Origin: Maricaulis sp. | GTDB taxonomy: Bacteria; Pseudomonadota; Alphaproteobacteria; Caulobacterales; Maricaulaceae | Direction of reading: 5' to 3' | NCBI RefSeq assembly: GCF_017643475.1 | Contig: NZ_JAEPNI010000004.1 | Location: 186,001 to 250,000 of the forward strand | Length of the DNA: 64,000 nt | Part shown: positions 35,074 to 45,184 of the stretch, one piece after another | How positions within the stretch are numbered: the stretch's first letter is position 1 | Layout of the letters: every line of letters starts with the position of its first letter | The notes under the pieces: model-generated | Database searches by the model: none | Told to the model about the DNA's origin: nothing | The model's input: the letters and a program-made list of their open reading frames with translations, nothing else | Program-made: the position numbers and the translations under genes

Positions 35074-35131
35074 GAAGGTTCTCGGCAACGGCTGCAATCG
35101 GACGGGTTTCGAACTGCAGGTGCTGCTTCAT
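35027..35131 (-). CDS. possible leader peptide overlapping the ABC-F start
   Basis: A 34-codon ORF (begins MKQHLQFETRP, ends FPFPDHA) starts at ATG 35131 with a strong AAAGGAG site 10 nt upstream and ends at TGA 35027-35029, 44 nt inside the ABC-F gene in another frame. The ABC-F start itself has no strong Shine-Dalgarno sequence. Leader peptides control several antibiotic-resistance ABC-F genes in other bacteria; this ORF could do so here, or couple translation. It is too short for certainty. Confidence 0.4.
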   Translation of the reverse strand: MKQHLQFETRPIAAVAENLHVRLAYSRFPFPDHA

Positions 35132-35223
35132 GTGCGCGTCTCCTTTACTCGCTGCGATGGCGCTTATCTAATCAAGGCACGCTAAAGTCAATCTTGCCCG
35201 CCTCTAAAAACAAGGACAGCCCT

Positions 35224-35703
35224 GTGAGCCAGATCTACGATTTCAATGCCCACACCCTTTCCGGCGAAGACCGCGCCCTGGCCGATTTCAAGGGCCAGGT
35301 CATGCTGATCGTCAACACCGCCTCCAAGTGCGGCTTCACCCCGCAATATGAAGGCCTGGAAAAACTGCATGACGAGCTGGGCGAAAAAGGCCTCAGCGTG
35401 CTCGGCTTCCCCTGCAACCAGTTCGGCAAGCAGGAACCGGGCGATGCCGAGGAAATCGCCAATTTCTGCAAGCTGACCTACGACGTCAGCTTCCCCATGT
35501 TCGCCAAGATCGAGGTCAACGGCCCCAATACCGCACCGCTCTACGAGTATCTCAAGTCGGAGGCGAAAGGCCTGATGGGGTCAAAGTCGATCAAGTGGAA
35601 CTTCACCAAATTCCTCGTCGATCGCGAGGGCAATGTCGTCAAGCGCTTTGGCCCGCAGGATACGCCGGAACAATTGCGCTCGGAGATCGAGGCGCTGCTT
35701 TAG
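35224..35703 (+). CDS. glutathione peroxidase family protein
   Basis: Reduces hydroperoxides using glutathione or thioredoxin. The start is GTG 35224 after AAGGACAGC; the frame upstream is antisense to the ABC-F gene. The 159-residue thioredoxin-fold protein has the active-site Cys in VNTASKCGFTPQYEGL, Gln in GFPCNQFGKQEPG and Trp in IKWNFTKFLVD. The second Cys in FPCNQF may be used in a thioredoxin-linked cycle. Divergent from the ABC-F gene. Confidence 0.93.
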   Translation: MSQIYDFNAHTLSGEDRALADFKGQVMLIVNTASKCGFTPQYEGLEKLHDELGEKGLSVLGFPCNQFGKQEPGDAEEIANFCKLTYDVSFPMFAKIEVNGPNTAPLYEYLKSEAKGLMGSKSIKWNFTKFLVDREGNVVKRFGPQDTPEQLRSEIEALL

Positions 35704-35840
35704 AGCGCCTACGGCGCGCACCCACTCCGTCTTGCGGCTGCGCCGCAATCCACCTCGCCCATCAAGGGCGAGGTGGGGAACCAGTCGCCTCTCCTTTCCC
35801 TTGATGGGAAAGAGCCTGCCCCGGATTTGATCCGGGGTGG
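35704..35840. repeat. cluster of intergenic hairpins
   Basis: At least four stem-loops lie in a row after the peroxidase gene: TTGCGGC/GCCGCAA (35732-35748), CCACCTCGCCC/GGGCGAGGTGG with loop ATCAA (35750-35776), CTTTCCC/GGGAAAG (about 35795-35813), and CCCCGGAT/ATCCGGGG (35819-35837). The series resembles REP-type or bacterial interspersed palindromic elements. Similar GC-rich palindromes with TTCCCC arms occur at 41961-42066 and 45024-45180. They may act as terminators, mRNA 3' protection or be remnants of a mobile repeat. Confidence 0.65.
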
Positions 35841-35953
35841 GCCGGTGCGCAGCAGCGGATCGGAAAGGGTGCGCGGCGAACCCGCAATAGAATTTTTCGG
35901 CCCTGGTAGTGACACTCGAATAAGCGGCGGAATCTGCGCCGCAAGCTGCATCA

Positions 35954-36526
35954 TCAATGAGCTGAATGATCACGACGAAACTTGCTCCGTTCCGCCAACA
36001 CTGTTTTGCGATAAACAGCATCCGTTTTCCAACGCCTCGAGTACCGCACGATTTGCCATCTCACGCCATCGGCGATCCAGCTGTCTTCGGGATCGTAATG
36101 TGGAAACCGATCGACCGGATAACGGCGCCCCAATGCCTCAAGGCGGGCCCAAACATAGGTTGAGGTCAGGGGGTCGCTTTTTTCTGCGAGTATGAAGGAA
36201 GGCTTTCCGATCGCCGTTAATCCCGATGATTGGCTAATAGCCTTCGTGTGTCCCGAGCGATCATTGGGCGGCAATGATGAGATAGCCTCTTCGAGGCCAC
36301 TCCACCATCTGACCGCGATAACCGAAATCAGTTTAGAGCGAACAAGATCAACATCGCTGCTCGCCCACAGAATCAGACGAGCGAGACGCGAGACTGAAAC
36401 GTCGCGCGAAGCCTCCAGGGCAGCATCGAGAAGGTCGGACGCCTGCCAATGCGTCGATTCCAACCTGTAAGTTGCCCAGTCAGGCCGGTCCAGAACAGCA
36501 AGTCTATCCTGCTGATTTTTCGTCAT
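35954..36526 (-). CDS. hypothetical protein
   Basis: A 190-residue soluble protein that I do not recognise. It contains LARLILWASSDVDLVRSKL and WWSGLEEAISSLPPNDRSGH, and is rich in Trp, Ser and Arg. Codon use is a little less GC-biased than neighbours. It lies next to the guaA-flanking cassette and may belong to the same accessory patch. A link to immunity proteins of polymorphic toxin systems is only a guess from style; no toxin gene is visible near. Confidence 0.6.
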   Translation of the reverse strand: MTKNQQDRLAVLDRPDWATYRLESTHWQASDLLDAALEASRDVSVSRLARLILWASSDVDLVRSKLISVIAVRWWSGLEEAISSLPPNDRSGHTKAISQSSGLTAIGKPSFILAEKSDPLTSTYVWARLEALGRRYPVDRFPHYDPEDSWIADGVRWQIVRYSRRWKTDAVYRKTVLAERSKFRRDHSAH

Positions 36527-36543
36527 ATTAACTAGGGAGCATC

Positions 36544-36573
36544 ACTCCCACTCAATCGTCCCCGGAGGCTTCG
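36544..36573. repeat. direct repeat of the guaA 3' end, outer copy
   Basis: This 30-bp copy matches the last codons and stop region of guaA (37270-37299) at 28 of 30 positions, in the same orientation. It contains the stop codon and last seven codons of the hypothetical gene at 36552. It is best read as an attachment-site copy made when a small element integrated at the guaA end. Confidence 0.7.
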
Positions 36574-37277
36574 GCTTCTTTGCCCGGCTCGAACGGTGCC
36601 AGACGAACAAACTCGCTTGCCTCATCAGACCATTCAAATGCTTGCCCCGGCGGCTCATCGATCAGGTGCAACCACCGATCGTCATTATTCAACACCCGGC
36701 CAAGCGGAACGCTGCGGGCCAGCCCGGCCTCATACACCTGTTCCCCAGTTTCACCAGCAGCCAGAATACTCCAGCCACTATCCGGCCCTTTATCGCCCGC
36801 TTGACGTTCCAGCGGTTCACTTCTTGCGAGAAAATCAACCGGCGCCCCGTCAAGGACCGCCTGTGATGTTGTACAAAAAGCCCAGTAGGGTTCTGTCGCA
36901 TCCCCCTCGGGATCTTGCCGTTCCGCGGACAGCACGTTCTCGATCCGGAACTGAACCTTGTCTCCCGGCTTCAGACCTGTGGCATCAAACGGAATATTGT
37001 CGAGCTCACCGGTCAAGCCATCGCCATCACGGGCCTTAATTATCACCCACATTCGCTCGCCGGAATAGACATTCCACCATCGCGGTTCGTACTCGAACCA
37101 CACCTTAACCAAATCGCCGGGTTCGAGGCTCTCGAGCAGAGCCGCAGAGGGCCGATGGAAGGTATAGGGCGCCGTTTTTGCATGGGCCTGAACATCGCCG
37201 AAACAGATTCGGTTCGCCGGAAGCACTCGGAGCTTTCGGGCCCAGCGCTGCAGAAAGGAATGTGGAACTACTCCCAC
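36552..37277 (-). CDS. hypothetical protein with DUF2314- and DUF2185-like domains
   Basis: A protein of up to 241 residues. Residues 50-120 ([43 protein letters not shown]) resemble DUF2314. Residues 165-235 ([52 protein letters not shown]) resemble DUF2185, a family linked to immunity proteins. The start is unclear: GTG 37277 lies in the guaA overlap. The whole gene sits between two copies of the guaA 3' end and may be the cargo of a small integrated element. Confidence 0.65.
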   Translation of the reverse strand: MGVVPHSFLQRWARKLRVLPANRICFGDVQAHAKTAPYTFHRPSAALLESLEPGDLVKVWFEYEPRWWNVYSGERMWVIIKARDGDGLTGELDNIPFDATGLKPGDKVQFRIENVLSAERQDPEGDATEPYWAFCTTSQAVLDGAPVDFLARSEPLERQAGDKGPDSGWSILAAGETGEQVYEAGLARSVPLGRVLNNDDRWLHLIDEPPGQAFEWSDEASEFVRLAPFEPGKEAEASGDD

Positions 37278-38830
37278 TCAATCGTTCCCGGAGGTTTCGA
37301 CGTGACGTCATAGACAACCCGGTTGACGCCGCGGACCTCGTTGATGATGCGGGTTGCGGTGCGGGACAGGAAGTCGTGTTCGAACGGATAGTAATCCGCC
37401 GTCATGCCGTCGACAGAGGTCACCGCGCGCAGGGCGAGAACGTGGTCATAGGTGCGTTCATCACCCATCACACCCACGGTACGCACCGGCAACAGGACCG
37501 CGAAGGCCTGCCAGATCTCGTCGTAAAGACCGGCCTTCTTGATCTCGTCGATATAGATGGCGTCGGCCTTGCGCAGAATATCGGCCTTTTCCTTGGTGAT
37601 CTCACCGGGAATACGAATGGCCAGGCCCGGTCCCGGGAAGGGATGACGGCCCACAAAGGCTTCCGGCAGACCCAGCTCGCGACCCAGGGCACGAACCTCG
37701 TCCTTGAACAGCTCGCGCAGCGGCTCGACCAGATCCATTTTCATGCGCGCCGGCAGACCGCCGACATTGTGGTGGGACTTGATGGTGACAGACGGGCCGC
37801 CATCAAAGCTGACACTCTCGATGACGTCCGGATACAGCGTGCCCTGGGCGAGGAAATCCGCACCACCGGCTTCCTTTGCCTTGGCATCGAAGACGTCGAT
37901 GAAGAGCTTGCCGATCGTCTTGCGTTTCACTTCCGGGTCGTCCACGCCGGCCAGCGCATCGAGGAAGAGCTTCTCCTCATCCGCATGGATGAGCGGGATA
38001 TTGTAGTGCTCCTTGAACAGGGAGACGACCTGGTCAGCTTCGCCCTGGCGCATCAGGCCCGTGTCCACGAACACACAGGTCAGCTGATCCCCGATGGCCT
38101 CGTGCAGCAGCACGGCCACGACCGAGCTGTCGACACCGCCGGACAGGCCACAGATCACACGCTTGTCACCGACCTGGGCGCGGACCTTGGCGATGGCTTC
38201 ATCCTTGAAACTGGCCATGGACCAGTCGCCTTTGAGCCCGGCGATCTTGTGGGTGAAATTCTTGAGCAGTTCGGCACCGCGCGGCGTGTGAACGACTTCC
38301 GGGTGGAATTGCACGCCGTAGAATCTGCGCGCCTCGTCAGCGATCGCCGCATAGGGCGCATTGCCAGAGGTGGCGATGACTTCAAACCCGTCGGGAATGG
38401 CTGAGACACGGTCACCATGGCTCATCCAGACCCGTTCCTCGTGACCAACGCCGCCGAGCCCCTCAAACAGCGGGCTGTCCGCCTTGATGGTGATATCAGC
38501 CCGGCCGAACTCGCGTTCGTCGGAGGCTTCAACCGCGCCGCCCAGCTGGGCGCACATGGTCTGCTCGCCGTAACAAATGCCCAGCACCGGCAGACCGCGT
38601 GTGAACACGCTTTCGTCGGCGCGCGGGGAATTGTCCCAGTGTGTGGAATGCGGAGACCCCGACAGGATGATCGCCTTGGGATCATAGCTGTCGATGAAAG
38701 CGGCATCAGCGCGATTGTAGGGGTGAACTTCGCAGAAGACGCCGCTCTCGCGGACACGTCGGGCGATCAGCTGGGTGACCTGGCTGCCGAAGTCGATGAT
38801 GAGGAGTTTTTCGTGGGTATCAGTCGTCAT
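37268..38830 (-). CDS. guaA: GMP synthase (glutamine-hydrolysing)
   Basis: Converts XMP to GMP with glutamine and ATP. The 520-residue protein has a class I glutaminase domain (Cys in [15 protein letters not shown]; His-Glu in FHPEVVHTP), the PP-loop ATP site [14 protein letters not shown], and the dimerisation domain ending in [13 protein letters not shown]. Its last ten codons are repeated 726 bp downstream. Islands that target the guaA 3' end and rebuild the stop are known in other bacteria, so this is a plausible attachment site. Its partner guaB lies 4 kb away. Confidence 0.97.
   Translation of the reverse strand: MTTDTHEKLLIIDFGSQVTQLIARRVRESGVFCEVHPYNRADAAFIDSYDPKAIILSGSPHSTHWDNSPRADESVFTRGLPVLGICYGEQTMCAQLGGAVEASDEREFGRADITIKADSPLFEGLGGVGHEERVWMSHGDRVSAIPDGFEVIATSGNAPYAAIADEARRFYGVQFHPEVVHTPRGAELLKNFTHKIAGLKGDWSMASFKDEAIAKVRAQVGDKRVICGLSGGVDSSVVAVLLHEAIGDQLTCVFVDTGLMRQGEADQVVSLFKEHYNIPLIHADEEKLFLDALAGVDDPEVKRKTIGKLFIDVFDAKAKEAGGADFLAQGTLYPDVIESVSFDGGPSVTIKSHHNVGGLPARMKMDLVEPLRELFKDEVRALGRELGLPEAFVGRHPFPGPGLAIRIPGEITKEKADILRKADAIYIDEIKKAGLYDEIWQAFAVLLPVRTVGVMGDERTYDHVLALRAVTSVDGMTADYYPFEHDFLSRTATRIINEVRGVNRVVYDVTSKPPGTIEWE
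37270..37299. repeat. direct repeat within guaA 3' end, gene copy
   Basis: The 30-bp segment covers the end of guaA (codons for PPGTIEWE and part of the stop). The partner at 36544-36573 differs at two positions only, both third-base-like C/T changes, so the functional copy here remained intact. Confidence 0.7.
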
Positions 38831-38953
38831 GGCGAGCCGATAGCGCGAGTCAGTTTGAAATTCCAGTGGGGAATCTCCTCATATCGACATGGCGGATTTG
38901 CCGAGATGGGCTAGATTGGCGCCTGCCGTCCTTTCCTGTCGCCGGAGATTCTC

Positions 38954-39553
38954 ATGCGCACGCTCATTACCGCCCTCGCCGGCTTGTCTGTTCTGGCCGC
39001 CTGTTCGCAGCCGCAGACCGATGTTTCCGCGGGGGACTGGACGATCATAGAAAGCGAATCGAGCCTCTCCTTTGTGACCGTCAAAAACGGCGATGTGGAC
39101 GAGACACACGAACTGTCCGGCATTTCCGGATTCGCCAACGCGCTCGGCTCGGTACACATCGCGCTGGAGATGGACAGTGTCGAGACCTTCATCGACATCC
39201 GCAATGAGCGCATTCGCGAACACCTGTTCCAGACCGCCGATCACCCGATTGCCGTGATCAGCGCCAGCTATGACCTGGCCGCTCTTGAAGACATGGCTGT
39301 CGGCGCCTCGCGAGATGATGAGCTGCCGATCACCCTGACCATGCGCGAGATCCCGCTCGACCTCGTCGCCCCGGTTCGCATCACCCGTCTCGACACCGAT
39401 CGCGTGCGGGTTGAAAGCGCCCAGCCAGTTGAAGTGAACGCCCTCGCCCTGGAATTGATGGATGGGATCGACACGCTGCAGGAGCTGGCCGGACTGGACA
39501 GCATTACACGCGAGGTACCGGTCAGTTTCGTGATCGAGTTTCAGCGCGGCTAA
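38954..39553 (+). CDS. YceI family lipoprotein
   Basis: A 199-residue protein with a lipoprotein signal (MRTLITALAGLSVLAAC, lipobox LAAC) and a YceI-like lipocalin fold: DWTIIESESSLSFVTVKNG, ALEMDSVETFIDIRNERIREHLF and PITLTMREIPLDL are the family markers. YceI proteins bind polyisoprenoid or amide-type lipids. It is probably attached to the outer or inner membrane. It is a single gene, divergent from guaA across about 120 bp. Confidence 0.88.
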   Translation: MRTLITALAGLSVLAACSQPQTDVSAGDWTIIESESSLSFVTVKNGDVDETHELSGISGFANALGSVHIALEMDSVETFIDIRNERIREHLFQTADHPIAVISASYDLAALEDMAVGASRDDELPITLTMREIPLDLVAPVRITRLDTDRVRVESAQPVEVNALALELMDGIDTLQELAGLDSITREVPVSFVIEFQRG

Positions 39554-39613
39554 CGCTAAAGCAATCCTCCCCCCGACACATCAAGTACCGTTCAGCCAGT
39601 TTACAGGTCCAGC

Positions 39614-40639
39614 GTGAAATCCATCGTCGAACTCCAGGCCCTGCGCGGCCTCGCCGTCCTCATGGTCATTATCGGCCACGTCCATCAGGCGCAGGAACGT
39701 TTCATGGGACCAGCCCTGATCGGGGACCTGGCCTATATCGGGTTCGCCGGGGTCGATGTGTTTTTCGTGATTTCCGGCTTCATCATCCATCATCTCTACC
39801 GCCAGGCAGAGAAACCGGATGCCGGCTATTTCCTCAAACGGCTCAACCGCATCTATCCTATCTATTGGCTGTATACGCTTGCGGCACTGGGTGGTTATGC
39901 AGTGATGGGCGATGCGCTCAGCCGTGATGCCGCGACCTTCGACTGGGTCAATACGCTTACCCTCCTGCCAACTGGCGCCTACCCGGTCCTCGCGGTCGGC
40001 TGGACGCTGACGCATGAGCTGTACTTCTACCTGATCTATGGACTGCTTCTGTTCCTGCCAAGCCGGCTTCGGTTGCCCGTTCTTGGCGTCTGGGGACTTG
40101 TGACCCTGATCTTCGTCTTCCTCGGACAATCAGGCTGGCCGGAATGGGGCAAGCTCCTTTTGAGCCCGTTCAACCTGCTCTTCCTGGCCGGTGTCGCTCT
40201 GGCTGAAGGGTTCAAGTGGGCAGAGAAATTCAAATGGATCGGGCTGGCCCTCCTGATCTCCGGTCTGGGCCTCGCCGGCTGGTTCACCCAGATCGACGGA
40301 TTGCAAGGTTTCGCCCAGGTCAGCCTGCGCGTCGGCATGTTCGCTCCGCTTGCGGTCGGCGTTGTCTGGGCGCTCCTGGCGTTCAAGCCCAAACTGCCCG
40401 ACATCGCCATAAAGCTGGGCGACTGGTCCTATTCAACGTATCTCAGCCACCTGCTGGTCATCGGTGTGCTGGCCAGGCTGGCCGCTCCGGTCCTGACCGC
40501 ACTTCCGCTGACAGGCGTGCTCGCCTATCTGGTCCTGATCTCGGCCGCCCTGGTCTATGGTGCTCTCAGCTTTTACCTGATCGAGAAACCGCTTCTCAAG
40601 CTCGGTCGCGGCGTGATTGGCAAGCTGACAGGACGTTAG
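39614..40639 (+). CDS. acyltransferase 3 family protein
   Basis: A 341-residue integral membrane protein with about ten spans. It opens with the family block IVELQALRGLAVLMVIIGHV, with catalytic His in GHV, then VFFVISGFIIHHLY and RLNRIYPIYWLYT. Such proteins (OafA/ExoZ-like) O-acylate surface sugars such as LPS, exopolysaccharide or peptidoglycan; the acceptor is not evident here. It converges on the RsmB-like gene with a 4-bp overlap. A second family member is encoded at 47695. Confidence 0.9.
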   Translation: MKSIVELQALRGLAVLMVIIGHVHQAQERFMGPALIGDLAYIGFAGVDVFFVISGFIIHHLYRQAEKPDAGYFLKRLNRIYPIYWLYTLAALGGYAVMGDALSRDAATFDWVNTLTLLPTGAYPVLAVGWTLTHELYFYLIYGLLLFLPSRLRLPVLGVWGLVTLIFVFLGQSGWPEWGKLLLSPFNLLFLAGVALAEGFKWAEKFKWIGLALLISGLGLAGWFTQIDGLQGFAQVSLRVGMFAPLAVGVVWALLAFKPKLPDIAIKLGDWSYSTYLSHLLVIGVLARLAAPVLTALPLTGVLAYLVLISAALVYGALSFYLIEKPLLKLGRGVIGKLTGR

Positions 40640-41949
40640 CCCTCGCGCTCCAGCACACAGATGTAGAAACCATCCGTATCCGTCCGCCCGGGCGAAAGCT
40701 GAAGGGCACCATGATCCGTCTCACAGGACTTCAGCGTTTCGGTGGCGTCCCCGGCGAGTCCGCCGGAGGACTGGATGACCTCCAGGGCGGAAACTGGCTT
40801 GAAGGCTGCGCCGGTGTCGAGGAAGGCTTGGACACGATCACCGTTCTCCTCCGGCAGGACGGAGCAGGTCACATAAACCAGACGGCCGCCGGGTTTGACG
40901 TAACGCTGGGCCTTGTTGAGGACGGTGTCCTGTTCGCTCATGCGGCGTTCCAGGGCGGTGGATTTGAGTCGCCACTTGGCGTCCGGACGACGGCGCCAGG
41001 TGCCGGTTCCGGTGCACGGCGCGTCACAGAAAACCACATCCATGGCATCAACAAATGGCTCTAATACCTCGTTTTCCTTACCATCATGCACCTGAACATT
41101 ACGTGTGCCAGCGCGCTTGAGGCGCGGCCAGATGGCCCGCAGACGACGCCAGTCCAGATCCCAGGCATGCACCTGGCCGGTATTGTTGAGCAAGGCCGAC
41201 AGGGCCAGCGTCTTGCCGCCGGCGCCCGCACAGTAATCGAGGATGTTCATGCCCTCTTTCGGTGCCGCCGCGAGTGCTGCGACCTGGGATCCCAGATCCT
41301 GCACCTCGACCCAGCCCTTGCCATAGGCGGGAATGCTATCAGCTGACGCAGACTTGGCGCGCGGATCACGCAGCGGAATGCGTAGGCCAAGTCGGGTCAG
41401 AGAGGATTCGGAAACTGCTTTAATTTTGCTCGACACCTCTTTGAAAGCGCGCTCAAAATTGGTCTTGACTTCATTCACCCTCAGATCGACCGGAGCGCGC
41501 GAGGACAGGAGGCGCCCCTCCTCCGCAGCCGCATCGCCGAAAGCACGAACCAGGCTTTCTTCCAGCCATTCGGGGAAGTCGCCTCGGACAAACATCGGCG
41601 CATCGGAAATGTCGCGGACCAGCCCTTCGCGCTCGGCTTCGCTCAGCTTTTCCGGGGCGTGTTCATCGCCGTCGAAAATCTCGTCCAGCTCGTCCGCGCT
41701 CATGCCCCAGACCCGGCCAGCTGTTCCCAGCGCCAGGGCGCGCGCGCTGTCGTCCTGCATGGCATGGGAGACCGAAAGCTTGTGGCGCAGTGCATCGAGC
41801 ACCAGCCCGCCAATCCAGGCCCGGTCGCCGGATCCCGCAAACCGGTGCGCCTTGCCCCAGTCCCGCACAGCGTCCTTGACCGGCTGGTGCCGGGTCTGAA
41901 GCGTGTCCAGGATCTCAATCGCTGCAGCGATGCGTCCACCGTCTCTCAT
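40636..41949 (-). CDS. RsmB/NOP-type RNA cytosine-C5 methyltransferase
   Basis: A protein of about 437 residues with an N-terminal NusB/RsmB-like helical domain (RAWIGGLVLDALRHKLS) and a C-terminal SAM-dependent domain: ILDYCAGAGGKTLALSALL, CDAPCTGTGTWRRRPD (catalytic PC motif), and YVTCSVLPEENGDRV (second Cys). Start ATG 41949 is preferred to TTG 41955 because AAGGA lies 8 nt before it. Target is probably rRNA m5C, as for RsmB; tRNA is possible. Confidence 0.9.
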   Translation of the reverse strand: MRDGGRIAAAIEILDTLQTRHQPVKDAVRDWGKAHRFAGSGDRAWIGGLVLDALRHKLSVSHAMQDDSARALALGTAGRVWGMSADELDEIFDGDEHAPEKLSEAEREGLVRDISDAPMFVRGDFPEWLEESLVRAFGDAAAEEGRLLSSRAPVDLRVNEVKTNFERAFKEVSSKIKAVSESSLTRLGLRIPLRDPRAKSASADSIPAYGKGWVEVQDLGSQVAALAAAPKEGMNILDYCAGAGGKTLALSALLNNTGQVHAWDLDWRRLRAIWPRLKRAGTRNVQVHDGKENEVLEPFVDAMDVVFCDAPCTGTGTWRRRPDAKWRLKSTALERRMSEQDTVLNKAQRYVKPGGRLVYVTCSVLPEENGDRVQAFLDTGAAFKPVSALEVIQSSGGLAGDATETLKSCETDHGALQLSPGRTDTDGFYICVLEREG

Positions 41950-41960
41950 GGGCAATATCC

Positions 41961-42066
41961 TTTATCTTCCCCCTCTAGGGGGAAGTGGTTGAGCGCAGCG
42001 AAATTGAAGGGGGACCGCCCCCTCTCCCTCGCATGCTCGGGACTTCCCCCTGGAGGGGGAAAATAG
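41961..42066. repeat. intergenic palindromic element
   Basis: The segment starts with CTTCCCCCTCTAGGGGGAAG and ends with CTTCCCCCTGGAGGGGGAAA, with an internal GAGCGCAGCG and another GGGGGACC/GCCCCC pair. It is mostly inverted repeat and GC-rich and holds no ORF. It shares the TTCCCC/GGGGAA arms and the GCGCAGCG motif with the element at 45024-45180, so both are probably members of one repeat family. Confidence 0.65.
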
Positions 42067-42070
42067 AAAC

Positions 42071-42442
42071 TTAAGCCGGTCTTGAACCGCCATGGCTGGC
42101 GGCCAGTTGCCGACAAATGGTTTTCGGGTCGGTCATGATGCGGCGACCATTGACCTCGGCCTCGACCGCCTGGTGGGCCTTGGCATCAGCGGCCAGGATC
42201 AGCGTCGGGGCATTCTGGTTATCTTCGTCCAGCAGATCGATGACCGGCTGGCGCGGGCGCGGATAATCAACACGAATGATCGTCACCGCGTCCGCCCAAT
42301 GCGGGTTGAGCAACATCGCCCCTTCAACCAGGCAGGCGTCCGGACACAGGCGCTCCTCGCCCGTCTCCTCATTGACCCAGCTGCCAGTCAGCAGGATCAG
42401 GATGTCCTTGCCGGTATCGATCGGCGGTTGCTCTTGCATCAT
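42071..42442 (-). CDS. DUF3088 family protein
   Basis: A 123-residue soluble protein: DILILLTGSWVNEETGEERLCPDACLVEGAML and IIRVDYPRPRQPVIDLLDEDNQNAPTLIL are the DUF3088-like blocks, resembling a thioredoxin-fold without a CxxC. The start ATG 42442 overlaps the MAPEG stop as ATGA; the frame upstream is unrelated. Function unknown; co-expressed with the MAPEG gene. Confidence 0.82.
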   Translation of the reverse strand: MMQEQPPIDTGKDILILLTGSWVNEETGEERLCPDACLVEGAMLLNPHWADAVTIIRVDYPRPRQPVIDLLDEDNQNAPTLILAADAKAHQAVEAEVNGRRIMTDPKTICRQLAASHGGSRPA

Positions 42443-42855
42443 CGGCTGAAGACCTCCAGGGCAATTACGACCCACATCGCGGCCATTGTGACCAGTCCCA
42501 AGCCAAAGCTCAGGAAGCGCGAGAGGATGTGGTTGACGCTGATATAGATGGTGGCATGCACTAGGCGTGTCACGACAAAAAACCAGGCCAGCGGCACCAG
42601 CAGCGGCGCGTCGAGCTCGAGGATGAGCGCCGTCGCGATTGCCCCCCAGAACAGGATGGGCGTTTCCCACTGGTTCTGGGCGACATTGGAGACACGCTGG
42701 ATACGCTCGGGCCAGTTGCGCTCGCCCAGCTTGAGCTTTCGCCCCCGGACCTGGCCGGAAGACATCGCCTTGAATCGCATCGTGCCCATCATCCCGATGA
42801 TCACGAAACAGAAGGCCACATAGACAAAAACTGGTGTCAGAAGCGCAGTAGACAT
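42439..42855 (-). CDS. MAPEG family membrane protein
   Basis: A 138-residue protein with four membrane spans. It shows the family pattern ERNWPERIQRVSNVAQNQWETPILFW and LVHATIYISVNHILSR. MAPEG members conjugate or reduce with glutathione, or are uncharacterised in bacteria. It precedes the DUF3088 gene with a 4-bp overlap. Catalysis in this member is not established by the sequence. Confidence 0.88.
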   Translation of the reverse strand: MSTALLTPVFVYVAFCFVIIGMMGTMRFKAMSSGQVRGRKLKLGERNWPERIQRVSNVAQNQWETPILFWGAIATALILELDAPLLVPLAWFFVVTRLVHATIYISVNHILSRFLSFGLGLVTMAAMWVVIALEVFSR

Positions 42856-42958
42856 CGCATTACCCTTGAAACTGTTGGTGAGTACGCGAACGCTAGTTCA
42901 GAGCCGACACGGCCCCCAGATACATTTCCGTCTGGAGGCCATGCAGGAAGGAGCAGTG

Positions 42959-44593
<1,635 letters not shown>

Positions 44594-44615
44594 TTAGCAA
44601 TCGTGGGGAATTGCC

Positions 44616-45023
44616 ATGCGCAAACGCACCAAGCGGCGGGAGGACGCCGCTGAAGTGAACATGACACCCATGCTGGATATCGTGTTCATTCTTCTGATCT
44701 TTTTCATCGTCACAGCAACCTTCCTCAATGAGGAAGGCATCGATATGCAACCGCCTCCGGACGCGGCACCACCCTGTCCGGACTGCCCGGCACCCATTGT
44801 CGTACAGGTCACCGAGGACAATCGCATCTACGTCAACGGCGTGATCACGGATGTCGACCGGGGTATCTCGGCGGTTAACCGCTTCCGGGCCGAAAGTGCC
44901 GGCGCAGCCGTGCTGATCGAAGCCAATAACGAGGCCAGCCACGGCATCATCGTGCGGATCTGGGACGACATGCAGGCCAACGCCGTGCCTGTTTCTCTCA
45001 GGCGCGCTGAGGAGGACGGATAA
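44616..45023 (+). CDS. ExbD/TolR family biopolymer transport protein
   Basis: A 135-residue protein with one N-terminal span (MLDIVFILLIFFIVTATFL) preceded by VNMTPMLD, where the Asp is the proton-linked residue of ExbD/TolR proteins, and a periplasmic C-domain. A CPDCP motif follows the PPPDAAPP spacer, offering a possible disulfide. No ExbB/TolQ partner or TonB gene is near, so it must pair with one elsewhere or has split off. Divergent from guaB. Confidence 0.85.
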   Translation: MRKRTKRREDAAEVNMTPMLDIVFILLIFFIVTATFLNEEGIDMQPPPDAAPPCPDCPAPIVVQVTEDNRIYVNGVITDVDRGISAVNRFRAESAGAAVLIEANNEASHGIIVRIWDDMQANAVPVSLRRAEEDG

Positions 45024-45180
45024 TCTTCCCCACCGGGGAGGTGGATCTGCCGTAGCTTCAGCGAAGGCGGAGACGGAGGGGCCGGAGGGGCCGGAGGGCG
45101 AGGCCCGGAGGTTAGCTCGCTGCGCTCGCCCCCTTCGCCTTCACTTCGTTACGGCACTTCCCCACGAATGGGGAAGAAAA
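45024..45180. repeat. intergenic palindromic element
   Basis: Arms TTCCCCACCGGGGAGGTGG at the left and CACTTCCCCACGAATGGGGAAG at the right flank a GC-rich core with two tandem copies of GAGGGGCCG and the motif CTGCGCTCGCCCCCTTCG. There is no ORF. Compare the similar elements at 35704 and 41961. It also separates the convergent TolR-like and rlmE genes, so it may act as a two-way terminator. Confidence 0.65.
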
Positions 45181-45184
45181 CAAC

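Noticed and set aside
42071-42670. Longer N-terminal form of the DUF3088 gene
   Set aside because: The extra upstream part is antisense-like, lies inside the MAPEG gene and is not homologous to the family; the ATGA overlap supports the shorter start.
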